A DNA stretch of 64,000 nt from an uncultured Mycoplasmataceae bacterium (GTDB taxonomy: Bacteria > Bacillota_I > Bacilli_A > Mycoplasmatales > Mycoplasmoidaceae): assembly GCA_947429165.1 (NCBI GenBank), contig CANEON010000001.1:124001-188000 (forward strand), in the 5' to 3' direction. The notes under the pieces are model-generated. The model saw only the letters and a list, made by a program, of their open reading frames with translations, ran no database searches and had not been told where the DNA came from. Shown in pieces: positions 36,867 to 46,034 of the stretch. The position numbers and the translations under genes are program-made. Each line of letters starts with the position of its first letter. Within the stretch, counting starts at the first letter, position 1.

Positions 36867-38492
36867 ATGAACACTTCTCATTTTAAATTTACTGATTATC
36901 AAAAGAAAAAAGGTGCAACTGTAGGTTATATTTCTTTAGTTATTTACCTTGTTTTTATGGGAATTGTTTATTATTACTCAGTACAAGCAATAATTAGATC
37001 TTCTAATAATTGAAGTGTAATTTTATACATGTCATTTTCATTACTTACTCAAACCATATTTTTTTATCCGGGTATATTCTGTCTAATAACCACATTAATA
37101 TCTATTTTTCTTGGAAAAAAATCATTTAAGTTTTCTACAAGCGTTTGTAGTTTGAAAAAGTTTCGAGATTTATCGAATGCTAAGATAGCAATTTTATATG
37201 TTACAAAAGATGATTTTATTAATGATGCAGCTTTAACTATGTTAAATCAACAAACCCTTGAAGGAAAAGTAAATAAAAAATGAGTCCCATATATTCTTGA
37301 TGATTCAACAAAAGAACAATACATCAAAGCGGCTGATGAGTTTGCTAAAAGACATAATGTTAAAGTTATTAGAAGAGGAAATATTGGTCCTAGAATGAAG
37401 TGTGGGAATATAAATTATTTCCTTGAGAATTATCTAAATAATTTTGATTATTTTGTGATTCTAGATTCAGATACATATATTGAAGACAAATGATGTGCTA
37501 AAGCAATCCAATACTTTGAACGTTTTAAAGATATCGGAATAGTACAGGGTTTGAATTCAATAATATCTCACAATAAAAATTTATTCCAAGACATAATCAC
37601 TCCAAACAACAAGCAAGATAAAATGTTTTGGGCGATGAATGAAGAAATTAATAATCTTTACTCTACGTCACCGTGCACAGGACATGCGTGTATGTTATCA
37701 TCTGAATTAATCAAAAAAAACGGTGGAAAATTTAAAGAATTTATATCTGAAGATTGATGTATTTTTATTGATGCGAAAAAATTAAAATATGAATGTTCTT
37801 ATACAAGTAACTGTTTAGCAACAGAAGAAACACCGCCTAATTACTATGCCTATAAAAAAAGACACCTTAGATGGGAAGATGGGTCTTTTCAATTTTTTCA
37901 TACATATTTTTTTAAGATTTTATTTTCAAAATTCCATTTCTGACAAAAATGAAACATCTTTAGTCTTTGCACAAACATATTTTTTACAACTTTCAATTTT
38001 TTCACAGGAACAATATTAACGTATTTAATGATGTTTTTTATTCCGACAAATTTAATCTATACATTTTTCCCGTATTTTGGTTTTGTAATTAATATTGTTC
38101 TTTATGTTTTATCTATCACAACAGTACCTGGTAAAGCTGTTGTTTTAAAACAGTCTGTGTCAAGAGCTTTTTTAACATCTTTTTCTAGCGCTTTTGTTGT
38201 TACGTCTTTAATGCCTTCTTTTTTAATTGAATACTTTATGTTACTTTTAGGAAAAAAGATTACTTTCAAAGTAACTATTAAAGAAAACAAAAAAATAACA
38301 TTCAAAGATTTTATTAAAGGTTCTTGAATGGATTTATTAATTTGAACTTTATTATTTGTTTATATTTTCACTGCTTGTTGATATGGAAACGGATGATTTT
38401 TCTTATTAAACCCTTGAATGATTGTCGTTTTATTATCAATCGTTTCAATCTTTATTTTCCCTTTCTTGTCAAACATACCTCTTAAAAAATAA
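36867..38492 (+). CDS. Processive family 2 glycosyltransferase (cellulose synthase-like)
   Basis: Membrane polysaccharide synthase of 541 residues. Two N-terminal helices (around residues 18-38 and 50-72) lead to a cytoplasmic GT2 domain with YILDDS, the DxD motif LDSDTY near residue 195, TGHAC, the catalytic ISEDW, and KRHLRW, the (Q/R)xxRW motif of processive enzymes. At least six C-terminal helices follow, presumably forming a translocation channel. The second of two close ATGs (36867) is in frame. The product polymer is unknown; capsule or biofilm glucan are possible. Confidence 0.9.
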
Positions 38493-38510
38493 TTTTTAAG
38501 CATTTTTATT

Positions 38511-38536
38511 TATATATTTTTTTAAAAATATATAAT
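38511..38536 (+). promoter_or_regulatory. pflB promoter region with overlapping inverted repeat
   Basis: TATAAT at 38531-38536 lies about 30 bases before the start codon. It overlaps a perfect inverted repeat TATATATTTTT / AAAAATATATA (38511-38534). A strong AGGAGG ribosome site (38552-38557) follows. The repeat could be an operator, but base composition makes it weak evidence. Confidence 0.4.
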
Positions 38537-38565
38537 ATAGACTTAAAGCAGCAGGAGGTCAAACG

Positions 38566-40683
38566 ATGAGCAAAATTTGATTTAAAGAATGAGATGGTTT
38601 TAAACCAGGACAATGGTGTGATGAAATTGATACAAGACAATTCATTCAATTAAACTACACACCATATGAAGGTGATGATAGTTTCTTAGAAGGTCCTACA
38701 TCTAATACAACAAAGTTATGAAATAAAGTTAGTGAACTAACAAAGAAAGAACTTGCTAATGGTGGAGTTCTTGACATGGATAAAAGAGTTTCTTTTATCG
38801 ATGCATATGGTCCAGGATATTTAGATAAAAAATTAGAAAAAATTGTTGGTATTCAAACAGATAAACCATTTAAACGTGCTTACATGCCAATTGGTGGTGT
38901 GAGAATGGCTCAACAAGCTGCTAAAACTTATGGATTTGAATCAGATCCTAAAATAGATGAAATCTATACAAAATATCGTAAGACTCACAACCAAGGTGTG
39001 TTCGATGTTTATACAAAAGAAATGCGTGATGCAAGACACACTCACATTATTACTGGTTTGCCTGATGCTTATTCTCGTGGTCGTATTATTGGTGACTACC
39101 GTAGAATCGCTCTATATGGTATTGATTATTTAATTGCTGCTAAAAGAGCAGATGTTAATGCATTAAGTGAAGAAATGCGTCCAGAAATCATCAGACTTCG
39201 TGAAGAAGCTGCTGATCAAGTTAGAGCATTAAATGCTATGAAAAAAATGGCATTAGCTTATGGTCATGATATTTCTAAACCTGCAAAGAACGCTCAAGAA
39301 GCAATTCAATGAACTTACTATGGATACTTAGCTGCAATTAAAGATCAAAATGGTGCTGCTATGTCTATTGGACGTACATCTACTTTCTTAGATATATATA
39401 TTGAAAGAGATTTGAAAAAAGGTTTAATTACTGAAAAAGAAGCTCAAGAATTAATGGATCATTTCGTAATGAAATTACGTATTGTTAAATTCATGAGAAC
39501 TCCTGACTATAACTCATTATTCTCGGGTGATCCAATTTGAGCAACTGAATCAATTGGTGGTATGGGTATTGACGGAAGAACATTGGTAACTAAGAACTCT
39601 TTCAGAATGATTCACACTTTATCAAACATGGGTCCTTCACCAGAACCTAACTTAACAATTCTTTGATCAAAAAACTTACCTCGTTCATTTAAGTTGTTCT
39701 GTGCAAAATATTCAATTAAATATTCTTCAATGCAATATGAATCTGATGATTTAATGAGAGTAACTCATGGTGATGATTATGGTATCGCTTGTTGTGTTTC
39801 TCCGATGAAAATCGGTAAACAAATGCAATTCTTTGGTGCTCGTGCTAACTTAGCAAAAGCTTTATTGTATGCAATAAACGGTGGTTATGATGAAATGCAC
39901 CCAGAATATAGACTTGGTCCTGTATTAGGTCAATTAGATACTAAAAAAGCACTAAATTATGACGAAGTAGTTGAACGTTATAAATTAGTAATGAAATGAT
40001 TAGCTGGCTTATATGTTAATGCATTAAATGTTATTCACTACATGCATGATAAATATTATTATGAAGCAGGTGAAATGGCTTTATATGACTTACACGTTCA
40101 CCGTTTCTTTGCAACTGGTATTGCAGGATTATCTGTAGTTGCTGACTCATTATCTGCAATTAAATATGCAAAAGTAACTCCAGTTTGAAAGAAACTTCCT
40201 AACGGAAGATCAATTGCGGTTGATTTCAAAATTACTGGTCAGTTCCCTAAATATGGAAATGATGATGACAAAGTTGATTTACTTGCAGTTGATGTAATTA
40301 AATTCTTCATGGGAGAATTAAAGAAACTTTATACATATCGTAGTACTGATATCACAACATCAATCTTAACTATTACTTCAAACGTAGTTTATGGTAAAAA
40401 TACTGGTGCTACTCCAGACGGAAGAAAAGCTGGTATTCCTTTTGCTCCTGGTGCAAACCCAATGCATGGACGTGATGATTCTGGTGCAGTTAACTCTTTA
40501 TCTTCTGTTGCTAAGATTCCATTCAAATACGCAGGTGATGGTATTTCAAATACTTTCTCAATCATCCCTGGTGCTTTAGGAAAAGATGATGAATTAGTAA
40601 TTATGAATGGTGAATTAGATATTGATAGATTACCAAAGAAAAAATCAACTAAAAAAACAAAAGCAAAAACTAACAAAAAATAA
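38566..40683 (+). CDS. pflB: Pyruvate formate-lyase, large subunit lacking the glycyl-radical domain
   Basis: Catalytic body of pyruvate formate-lyase (pyruvate + CoA to acetyl-CoA + formate), 705 residues; typical PflB is about 740-760. The catalytic cysteine pair is present in YGIACCVSP (C409, C410). Homology follows PflB to GALGKDDE and then stops. The protein ends in a lysine-rich tail ([15 protein letters not shown]) before TAA. The C-terminal block with the radical glycine is absent here and encoded by the next gene, 35 bases downstream with its own AGGAG site. This is therefore a split enzyme, not a frameshift. UGA is Trp many times. Confidence 0.95.
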
Positions 40684-40718
40684 TAAATTTTAATATATTA
40701 AAGACGTAGGAGAATAAT

Positions 40719-40994
40719 ATGGCTAAAAAAGTAAATAAAAATGATTATTGTAATCAAGACAACCAAGTAAGAGATGAAAATCTTGTAAACTTAATGGACG
40801 GATATTTTGATAAAGGTGCTTATCATCTAAATGTAAATGTTTTAACAAAAGAAACATTATTAGACGCACAAAAACACCCAGAAAAATATCCTCAATTAAC
40901 TATTCGTGTTAGTGGCTATGCAGTTAACTTCATCAAGTTATCTAAAGCACAACAAGACGACGTTATTGCTCGTACATTCCACAAATCAATTTAA
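40719..40994 (+). CDS. Stand-alone glycyl-radical subunit of pyruvate formate-lyase
   Basis: A 91-residue protein that continues PflB exactly where the large subunit ends. After 20 residues of its own ([16 protein letters not shown]) it has [38 protein letters not shown] and a C-terminal [15 protein letters not shown] is the glycyl-radical motif; the radical glycine is G66. It resembles the spare-part protein GrcA/YfiD of enterobacteria, but here the intact copy in the partner is missing, so this subunit should be required for activity. A GTAGGAGAA site precedes the ATG and a terminator follows the stop. Confidence 0.95.
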   Translation: MAKKVNKNDYCNQDNQVRDENLVNLMDGYFDKGAYHLNVNVLTKETLLDAQKHPEKYPQLTIRVSGYAVNFIKLSKAQQDDVIARTFHKSI

Positions 40995-41000
40995 TTAATT

Positions 41001-41026
41001 CCCACTCTTTGAGTGGGTTTTATTTT
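41001..41026 (+). terminator. Intrinsic terminator after the split pfl genes
   Basis: Stem CCCACTC / GAGTGGG with loop TTT, followed by TTTTATTTTT. It closes the pflB plus radical-subunit transcript; pflA starts 26 bases later. Confidence 0.88.
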
Positions 41027-41051
41027 TGTATTGTATAACTTAATATATAGT

Positions 41052-41795
41052 ATGCAAAAGGAAATAAGAGCACCATATTTTAAAATTGAAAGTTTTGGTG
41101 CGGTGGATGGACCAGGAATAAGATTGGTTTTATTCTTACAAGGTTGTCCTTATAGATGTTTATATTGTCACAATCCTGAATCATGAAAAATAAACGGTTC
41201 TAAAACTTTTATTACGCCTACAAAATTAATAGAAAGATATAGACATAATGAATCTTATTACAAGAATAGCGGTGGAATAACTTTGTCAGGTGGAGAACCA
41301 TTAATCCACATGGATTTTTGTTTAGAAGTTTGTAGACTTGGATATGAAAACAATATAAGTATTGCTTTAGACACTTCTGGAGCTACTTTTAATTCAATAA
41401 ATCTAAGTTTCTATAAAAAAATAATTAAATATAAACCTTTATGATTAGTAGATATTAAACATATTAATCCTAAAAAACACAAGGGATTATGTGGTGTTGA
41501 AAATCAAAATGAAATTAACTTAATAAAATTCTTAGAAAAAAACAAACAGCATTATTGAATACGACAAGTTTTACTTCCGGGTTATACCGATGATCCAAAA
41601 GATTTAGAAAAGCTTGGTAAATTTCTTAAAACATTAAAATACAATGATAAATTCGAATTGCAACCATACCACACAATGGGTGTTCAAAAATACAATCAAC
41701 TAAAAATGAAATATAGAATTGTTAATGTTCCTGAACCTTCTAAAGATGAAATATTAGATGCAATTCAAATAATTACTAGCAACATTAAAAAATAA
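41052..41795 (+). CDS. pflA: Pyruvate formate-lyase-activating enzyme (radical SAM)
   Basis: Installs the glycyl radical on pyruvate formate-lyase using S-adenosylmethionine. The 247-residue protein has the radical-SAM cluster motif CPYRCLYC (C32, C36, C39) after [15 protein letters not shown], the GGEP-type motif SGGEPL, and LDTSG. The second half ends with LQPYHTMG, typical of PflA. It sits directly after the split pfl genes, and its substrate here must be the glycine loop of the 91-residue subunit. Confidence 0.96.
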
Positions 41796-41913
41796 TTGCA
41801 ATTTTTGACTTTTATATATAATCTATATACTATTACTTGGTTTTGAAACCCTTCCATTCATTACTAGGTAAATAGCACATAGTCATATAAAGAAAGGAAG
41901 TAAAAAAACAATT

Positions 41914-42183
41914 ATGGCAGTAACAAGTAAAAATAAACAAGAAGCTATCAAGAAATTTGGTGGAAGCGAAATCAATACCGGTTCAATTCAAACTCAAGTT
42001 GCTTTATTAACACTTGAAATTAACGAAATTACTAAACATGTAGTTAAGAACCCAAAAGATTTCTCAACAAAAAGAGGGTTATTCCAAAAAGTTTCTAGAC
42101 GTAAATCTTTACTAAGATACTTAGAAAAGAAAGATATCGAAGCTTACCGTAAATTGATTAAAAACTTAGGTCTTAGAAATTAA
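41914..42183 (+). CDS. rpsO: 30S ribosomal protein S15
   Basis: Small-subunit r-protein of 89 residues binding the central domain of 16S rRNA. GSEINTGSIQTQVALLT and the C-terminal KRGLFQKVSRRKSLLRYL are characteristic. An AAAGGAAG site lies upstream. The 118-base gap before it includes TTGACT (41805-41810) and TATACT (41826-41831), a plausible though short-spaced promoter. The rest of the leader contains no hairpin I trust. Confidence 0.97.
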   Translation: MAVTSKNKQEAIKKFGGSEINTGSIQTQVALLTLEINEITKHVVKNPKDFSTKRGLFQKVSRRKSLLRYLEKKDIEAYRKLIKNLGLRN

Positions 42184-42186
42184 TTT

Positions 42187-42218
42187 AAAAAATGATGGAC
42201 AAGTTCCATCATTTTTTT
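42187..42218 (+). terminator. Intrinsic terminator after rpsO
   Basis: Stem AATGATGGA / TCCATCATT with loop CAAGT and a long T run. Confidence 0.85.
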
Positions 42219-42247
42219 ATTTCTTTCTTATTATTTTTTTAAACTTA

Positions 42248-42300
42248 TTTTTAACTATTTAAGGTACTTTTTTATCCCAAAACTATGGTAACATATTACT
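42248..42300 (+). promoter_or_regulatory. Candidate alternative-sigma promoter upstream of the sigma gene
   Basis: TTTTTAACTATTTAAG (42248-42263) is identical to 16 bases at 55074-55089. Similarity continues as GGTAC, TTTTTA, CCAA and a GTAA-like element nearer the gene. The segment lies 48 bases before the sigma-factor start; the partner lies 40 bases before its gene. No standard TATAAT box is evident in between. This suggests a shared, non-housekeeping promoter class. Confidence 0.55.
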
Positions 42301-42311
42301 ACAAAAAAATT

Positions 42312-42887
42312 ATGAGTAAGTTTAGAATAACTATTAGTCAAATTAAACAATACAAAATTACAAAAAACATATCGTGAAGAAATCGAGTATTTCTATCTAA
42401 TCTTTCTATGATGAGATGTTATGCAATACACATTATTAATCAATATTTCCCATACTATAAATTACCAAAAGTAGAAATGGATTCAATATTGTATATTGCG
42501 TTTACAGACGCAATAGAAAGATTTGATGTTGAACAAAGCACATACAATGTTGATCAAGCGCTTTTCTTAAATATAAAGAGCAAGATAGTAAAAGAGGCAG
42601 TAAGAAATATTAAACGTAATTGTTTAGATAAAAAAATGCTTGAAAGCTTAAAAAATGAACGTTATTTTGTTGAGTTACCAGAATGAATTAAATTAGAAAA
42701 AGTAGATAGTATTTATGACTATATTGAAGCACATTGTGATCCAATATTGAAATCTTTCATAAGGATGAAGTTAAAAGGATATTCTGTTAAAACAATTGCG
42801 TTATTGCATGATACTACTAGCGCAAAAGTGAATAGTAAACTTTATTCTCTGTATGGCATAATCAAAAGATCTGGAATACAAGTATAA
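42312..42887 (+). CDS. SigH-like alternative sigma factor
   Basis: A 191-residue protein with a sigma-70-like layout. AFTDAIERFDVEQ, FLNIKSKIVKEAVRN and a following Lys/Arg patch match regions 2.1-2.4. A C-terminal helix-turn-helix-like segment (LKGYSVKTIALLHDTTSAKV) matches region 4. It precedes rpmG-secE-nusG, exactly the place of sigH in Bacillus and relatives, so synteny supports the call. Mollicutes often have only RpoD plus one divergent small sigma. Its own upstream region carries the motif shared with the 55130 gene, which implies autoregulation. Confidence 0.72.
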
Positions 42888-42917
42888 ATTTTTATTATTT
42901 TTTTATAAATATGTATA

Positions 42918-42923
42918 TATAAT
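42918..42923 (+). promoter_or_regulatory. Promoter -10 element for rpmG-secE-nusG
   Basis: TATAAT 43 bases before the rpmG ATG, downstream of the sigma gene stop. The predicted RNA start near 42930 would place the hairpin at 42942 inside the leader. Confidence 0.5.
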
Positions 42924-42941
42924 ATGAATACATTTAATTGG

Positions 42942-42962
42942 AAGGAGCCAAAGCTCCTTTTT
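42942..42962 (+). promoter_or_regulatory. Terminator-like hairpin in the rpmG leader
   Basis: Stem AAGGAGC / GCTCCTT with loop CAAA, followed by four more T and then the rpmG start. It lies between a -10 box and the first gene, so it may act as an attenuator or hide the only Shine-Dalgarno-like sequence (GGAG). As a terminator it would be weak to moderate. Confidence 0.5.
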
Positions 42963-42965
42963 TAA

Positions 42966-43124
42966 ATGTCTAAAAATATGAAGGTTAAAGCAATATTAGT
43001 CTGTGAAGAATGTAATTCACGTAATTACCATATTCAAAGAAATAAAGTAAGTGAAAAACGTTTAGAACTTCGCAAATATTGCCCTCACTGTAAGAAAACA
43101 ACCTTACACAAGGAAACTAGATAA
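42966..43124 (+). CDS. rpmG: 50S ribosomal protein L33
   Basis: A 52-residue ribosomal protein with the zinc-ribbon cysteines intact: CEEC near residue 17 and CPHC near residue 41, followed by LHKETR. This is the C+ form of L33. A second in-frame ATG at 42978 would give the more usual [12 protein letters not shown] start and is possible. Neither ATG has a well-placed ribosome site. First gene of rpmG-secE-nusG. Confidence 0.93.
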   Translation: MSKNMKVKAILVCEECNSRNYHIQRNKVSEKRLELRKYCPHCKKTTLHKETR

Positions 43125-43150
43125 TTTTTAGTTTATATTGCTTATTCACT

Positions 43151-43393
43151 ATGAAAGACAAATCAAAAGTAGTAACTGAAGACAATAAGTCTAAGGTAAA
43201 GGTAAAAGACCCAAAGAAAAAACTTTCTTATCGTCTTAAGAAATGATTCTTTGGTGTTGGTAAAGAATTTGGAAGAATTACTTGACCTACAAAGTCAAGA
43301 ATTGTTCGTGATTTCTTTACAGCAATCATTATTGTTGCTTTATTGTGTTTAATTTTCTTAGGGTTTGATCAAATTAGTGGATTAATAAAATAG
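43151..43393 (+). CDS. secE: Preprotein translocase subunit SecE
   Basis: An 80-residue single-span SecE. A charged N-terminal 35 residues leads to the conserved amphipathic segment KEFGRITWPTKSRI (Trp written UGA) and one membrane helix DFFTAIIIVALLCLIFLGF. Its position between rpmG and nusG is universal in Firmicutes. It stabilises SecY in the translocon. Confidence 0.95.
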
Positions 43394-43401
43394 AGGTTAA
43401 T

Positions 43402-44079
43402 ATGCAAAACTCATCATCTCAATGATTTATTATTACTGCTATCGGTGGTAAAGAAGATTCAATAGTTGAATCTTTAGTAGAAAAGATTCGTAATTTTGGT
43501 TATGAAGATCATGTAAAAGAAATCAAGATCTTCAAAGAAAATAAAATTAAAGAAGAAGTTTTCTCTAAAGATGATCCATCATTGCCAAAAACAATGAAGA
43601 ATACAAAAACAACTAAGTGAGAAACTTTACCAGATGGTAGGTATAAAAGAATCAAAATTAAAGTTGTAAACAAATTCCCTGGTTACATTTTCATTAACAT
43701 GATTATGGACCAAAACATTTGATATACAATTCGTAACACCAACGGTGTTATGGGATTCGTTGGTAGTAGTGGTAAAGGTGCAATGCCTATTCCAATTACT
43801 ATTGAAGAATTTGAAGCAGTTACTGAAACAAAACAAGAAGAACAAGTTCAACAAACTGAACAAACTTCAGTTGAACAACCAACAGTTGCTCCGAAACAAG
43901 TTTATGAAACAAACTTGAGAATTGGTGATACTGTTCAAATTACGGTTGGTCCTTTTGCTGGAACTTGTGGTGATATTAAAGCCATCGATCTTGATAAAGG
44001 AACCGCTTCAGTTGAAGTTGAATTTTTCGGAAGAGCTACAACAATTGATGCTGCATTCACAGATTTAAAAATTGACTAA
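43402..44079 (+). CDS. nusG: Transcription termination/antitermination factor NusG
   Basis: A 225-residue NusG. The NGN domain begins WFIITAIGGKED and contains FPGYIFINMIMD and NTNGVMGFVG. The C-terminal KOW domain has RIGDTVQITVGPFAGTCGDI. Between the two domains lies a Gln/Glu-rich linker (around residues 140-165), and an insertion near residues 45-80 makes it longer than the roughly 180-residue standard form. It binds RNA polymerase and couples to ribosomes or Rho. Confidence 0.95.
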
Positions 44080-44117
44080 TATTGCAATATTAAAACACAT
44101 TTATAAAGAAAGGTTAT

Positions 44118-45158
44118 ATGACAAATACTAAAGATGAATCAGTTGTAGTTACAACTGAAAAAGCAAAATCAGAAGTTAAGAAACCAAGAAAACCATCTAC
44201 TAAGAAGGTTGCTTCTGAAAAAAAATCACTTGATGCAAATTCATCAAAAGATTTTCAGGCAGTAAACAAGAATATCGAAGCTAAAATCGATGCATTCTTT
44301 GAAGCAAACAAGGATTCTGGAATTAAGAAACTTGTTTCTGCTTCTAAATTAATGGAATCAGGATGCCACATTGGTATGTCTGCTAAATGATGAAACCCTA
44401 AGATGAGACCATTCATCTACCCAGGTAAAGGTGGAAAGAATCAAATTATTGATATCTTAAAAACTATCATTTTCTTAGACAGAGCTTACAACTTCTTAAG
44501 AGATATTACTAAAGAAGGCGGAAGAATCCTATTCGTTGGTACTCGTGGTGATTATGTTAAGAACTTAATTAAAAACGAATGTACAAGAAGTAAATCATTC
44601 TACATAAACCAAAGATGATTAGGTGGTACTTTGACTAACTTCAAAACCATTTCTAAGTCTATTGATAAATTAAATAACTTAATTTCTCTTCAAATGTCTG
44701 ATGAAATTAAACGTTATTCTAAAAAAGAACAATTAGACATGTCTAAAGAAGTAGAAAAAATGTCTAAGTTCTTAAATGGTATTAGAACTATGAGAGGCTT
44801 ACCACAAGCTATTGTAGTAACTGATCCAATTGCTGAACACAACGCAGTTAGCGAAGCTAAGAAATTAGGAATTCCTGTAGTTGCTATTGCAAATACAAAC
44901 ACAAATCCTGACGTAATTGACTTCTTAATTCCAGCAAACACTACTTCAATTAGAACAATCTTCTTAATTGTTACAATCTTAAACGACGCAATTTGTGAAG
45001 CTTTAGGTGAACCATTAAGTATCGTTGGTAAGAAAGATGAAGAAATCATCCTTCCAGAAGTAGCTAAGAAGAAATTTGATCAAGGTTTCATTGCTCACAA
45101 GAAATTTGGAAGAAGTTTCCAAAAATCTAACGAAGAAAAACCTGTAGAAAAGAAATAA
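44118..45158 (+). CDS. rpsB: 30S ribosomal protein S2 with N-terminal extension
   Basis: Small-subunit r-protein, 346 residues. The core begins near residue 73 with LVSASKLMESGCHIG and WWNPKMRPFIY, and includes QRWLGGTLTNFKTI, RTMRGLPQAIVV and GIPVVAIANTNTNP. A lysine-rich extension of about 70 residues precedes the core (KKPRKPSTKKVAS), not found in typical S2 but in line with extended r-proteins in some Mollicutes. AAAGG lies before the ATG; a strong terminator follows. Confidence 0.95.
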
Positions 45159-45174
45159 TTCTTCTAGAAAGCTT

Positions 45175-45206
45175 AAAAAAACACGCTAATCAAGCGTGTT
45201 TTTTTA
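45175..45206. terminator. Bidirectional intrinsic terminator after rpsB
   Basis: Stem AAAAAAACACGCT / AGCGTGTTTTTTT with loop AATCA between the convergent genes ending at 45158 and 45224. Confidence 0.88.
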
Positions 45207-45223
45207 TTTTTTTTGGTTATTTA

Positions 45224-45925
45224 TTATTCCCTTACAAATTGAATAATTCCTTTAATTCCAGGAACAGCACCAACGATTTCTCCACCAATTAAAACAGCCA
45301 TAACAAGATTAGCTATAGTACTTAAGTGGGCAGTTACTGTGGCACTAACATTCCCTGGAGACACTGAACCAGAAACGGCGTTGAAACCAAGTTTTCATAA
45401 TCATGGAAGCGGTACTAAATCAGGAATAACGCCTTCATCTGAACCGTGAGAAGCAATATTAATATAATCTTGAATTGCTTTTGCGTTAGGTAATGATGCC
45501 ATTCCGATAACAAGTATAATTGCACATAAAATCATAGTAATGACAATTATCATACCAAAGTTGAAATCAGTTTCAAGACCAGATTTTTTATTTAGGTATA
45601 AATAAACTCCAGAAGCAACAAAATATAAAGATAATGCTACAATTGCAAAAATACCAGCTTGATTTAATACACGTGTGACTTGAAAATCTTCACTACCTTC
45701 AGTGTGGTAAAGCAGATTCAATGATCAGAAACCTAAACCTACATTTCCTCTTATATCATAATGTTGAGCTTCACCTTCAGCATTATAGTGGACATAAATA
45801 CCATCACCATTGATTGATCAGCAAAATAAAAGATATGCTAGCATTCCAAAAATTACAACACTGGCAATACCCATTACTAAACCATAATAGTTTTTTCCAT
45901 TTTTTCCAAAATTTTGAGTTTGCAT
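45224..45925 (-). CDS. Four-helix membrane protein of unknown function
   Basis: A 233-residue integral membrane protein with hydrophobic segments near residues 15-36, 85-108, 122-142 and 205-225, and an extracytoplasmic loop containing HYNAEGEAQHYD. I recognise no family. A strong AGGAGGAAA ribosome site precedes the ATG. It is divergent from the YiiX-like gene at 46035 across a 109-base gap that contains a 14-base A tract. Confidence 0.75.
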
Positions 45926-45964
45926 ATATTTCCTCCTTTCTCCAATATTTTAGCAAAAAAATTC

Positions 45965-45978
45965 AAAAAAAAAAAAAA
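45965..45978. repeat. Fourteen-base poly-A tract between divergent genes
   Basis: An uninterrupted run of 14 A, followed by further A-rich sequence, in the promoter region of two divergently transcribed envelope genes (starts at 45925 and 46035). Length change here would alter promoter spacing, a known way to vary surface gene expression. Long A runs also occur by chance in AT-rich genomes. Confidence 0.6.
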
Positions 45979-46034
45979 CAACAAACATTTAAAAAAACAC
46001 TTTTTTGTGTTAAAAATAATGTGTAATATTTATT

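Noticed and set aside
40600-40994. PflB split as a sequencing frameshift or nonsense mutation
   Set aside because: Both pieces carry extra sequence at the junction (Lys-rich tail and a 20-residue new N-terminus), and the second gene has its own ribosome site 35 bases after the first stop. A simple indel would leave homologous sequence on both sides.
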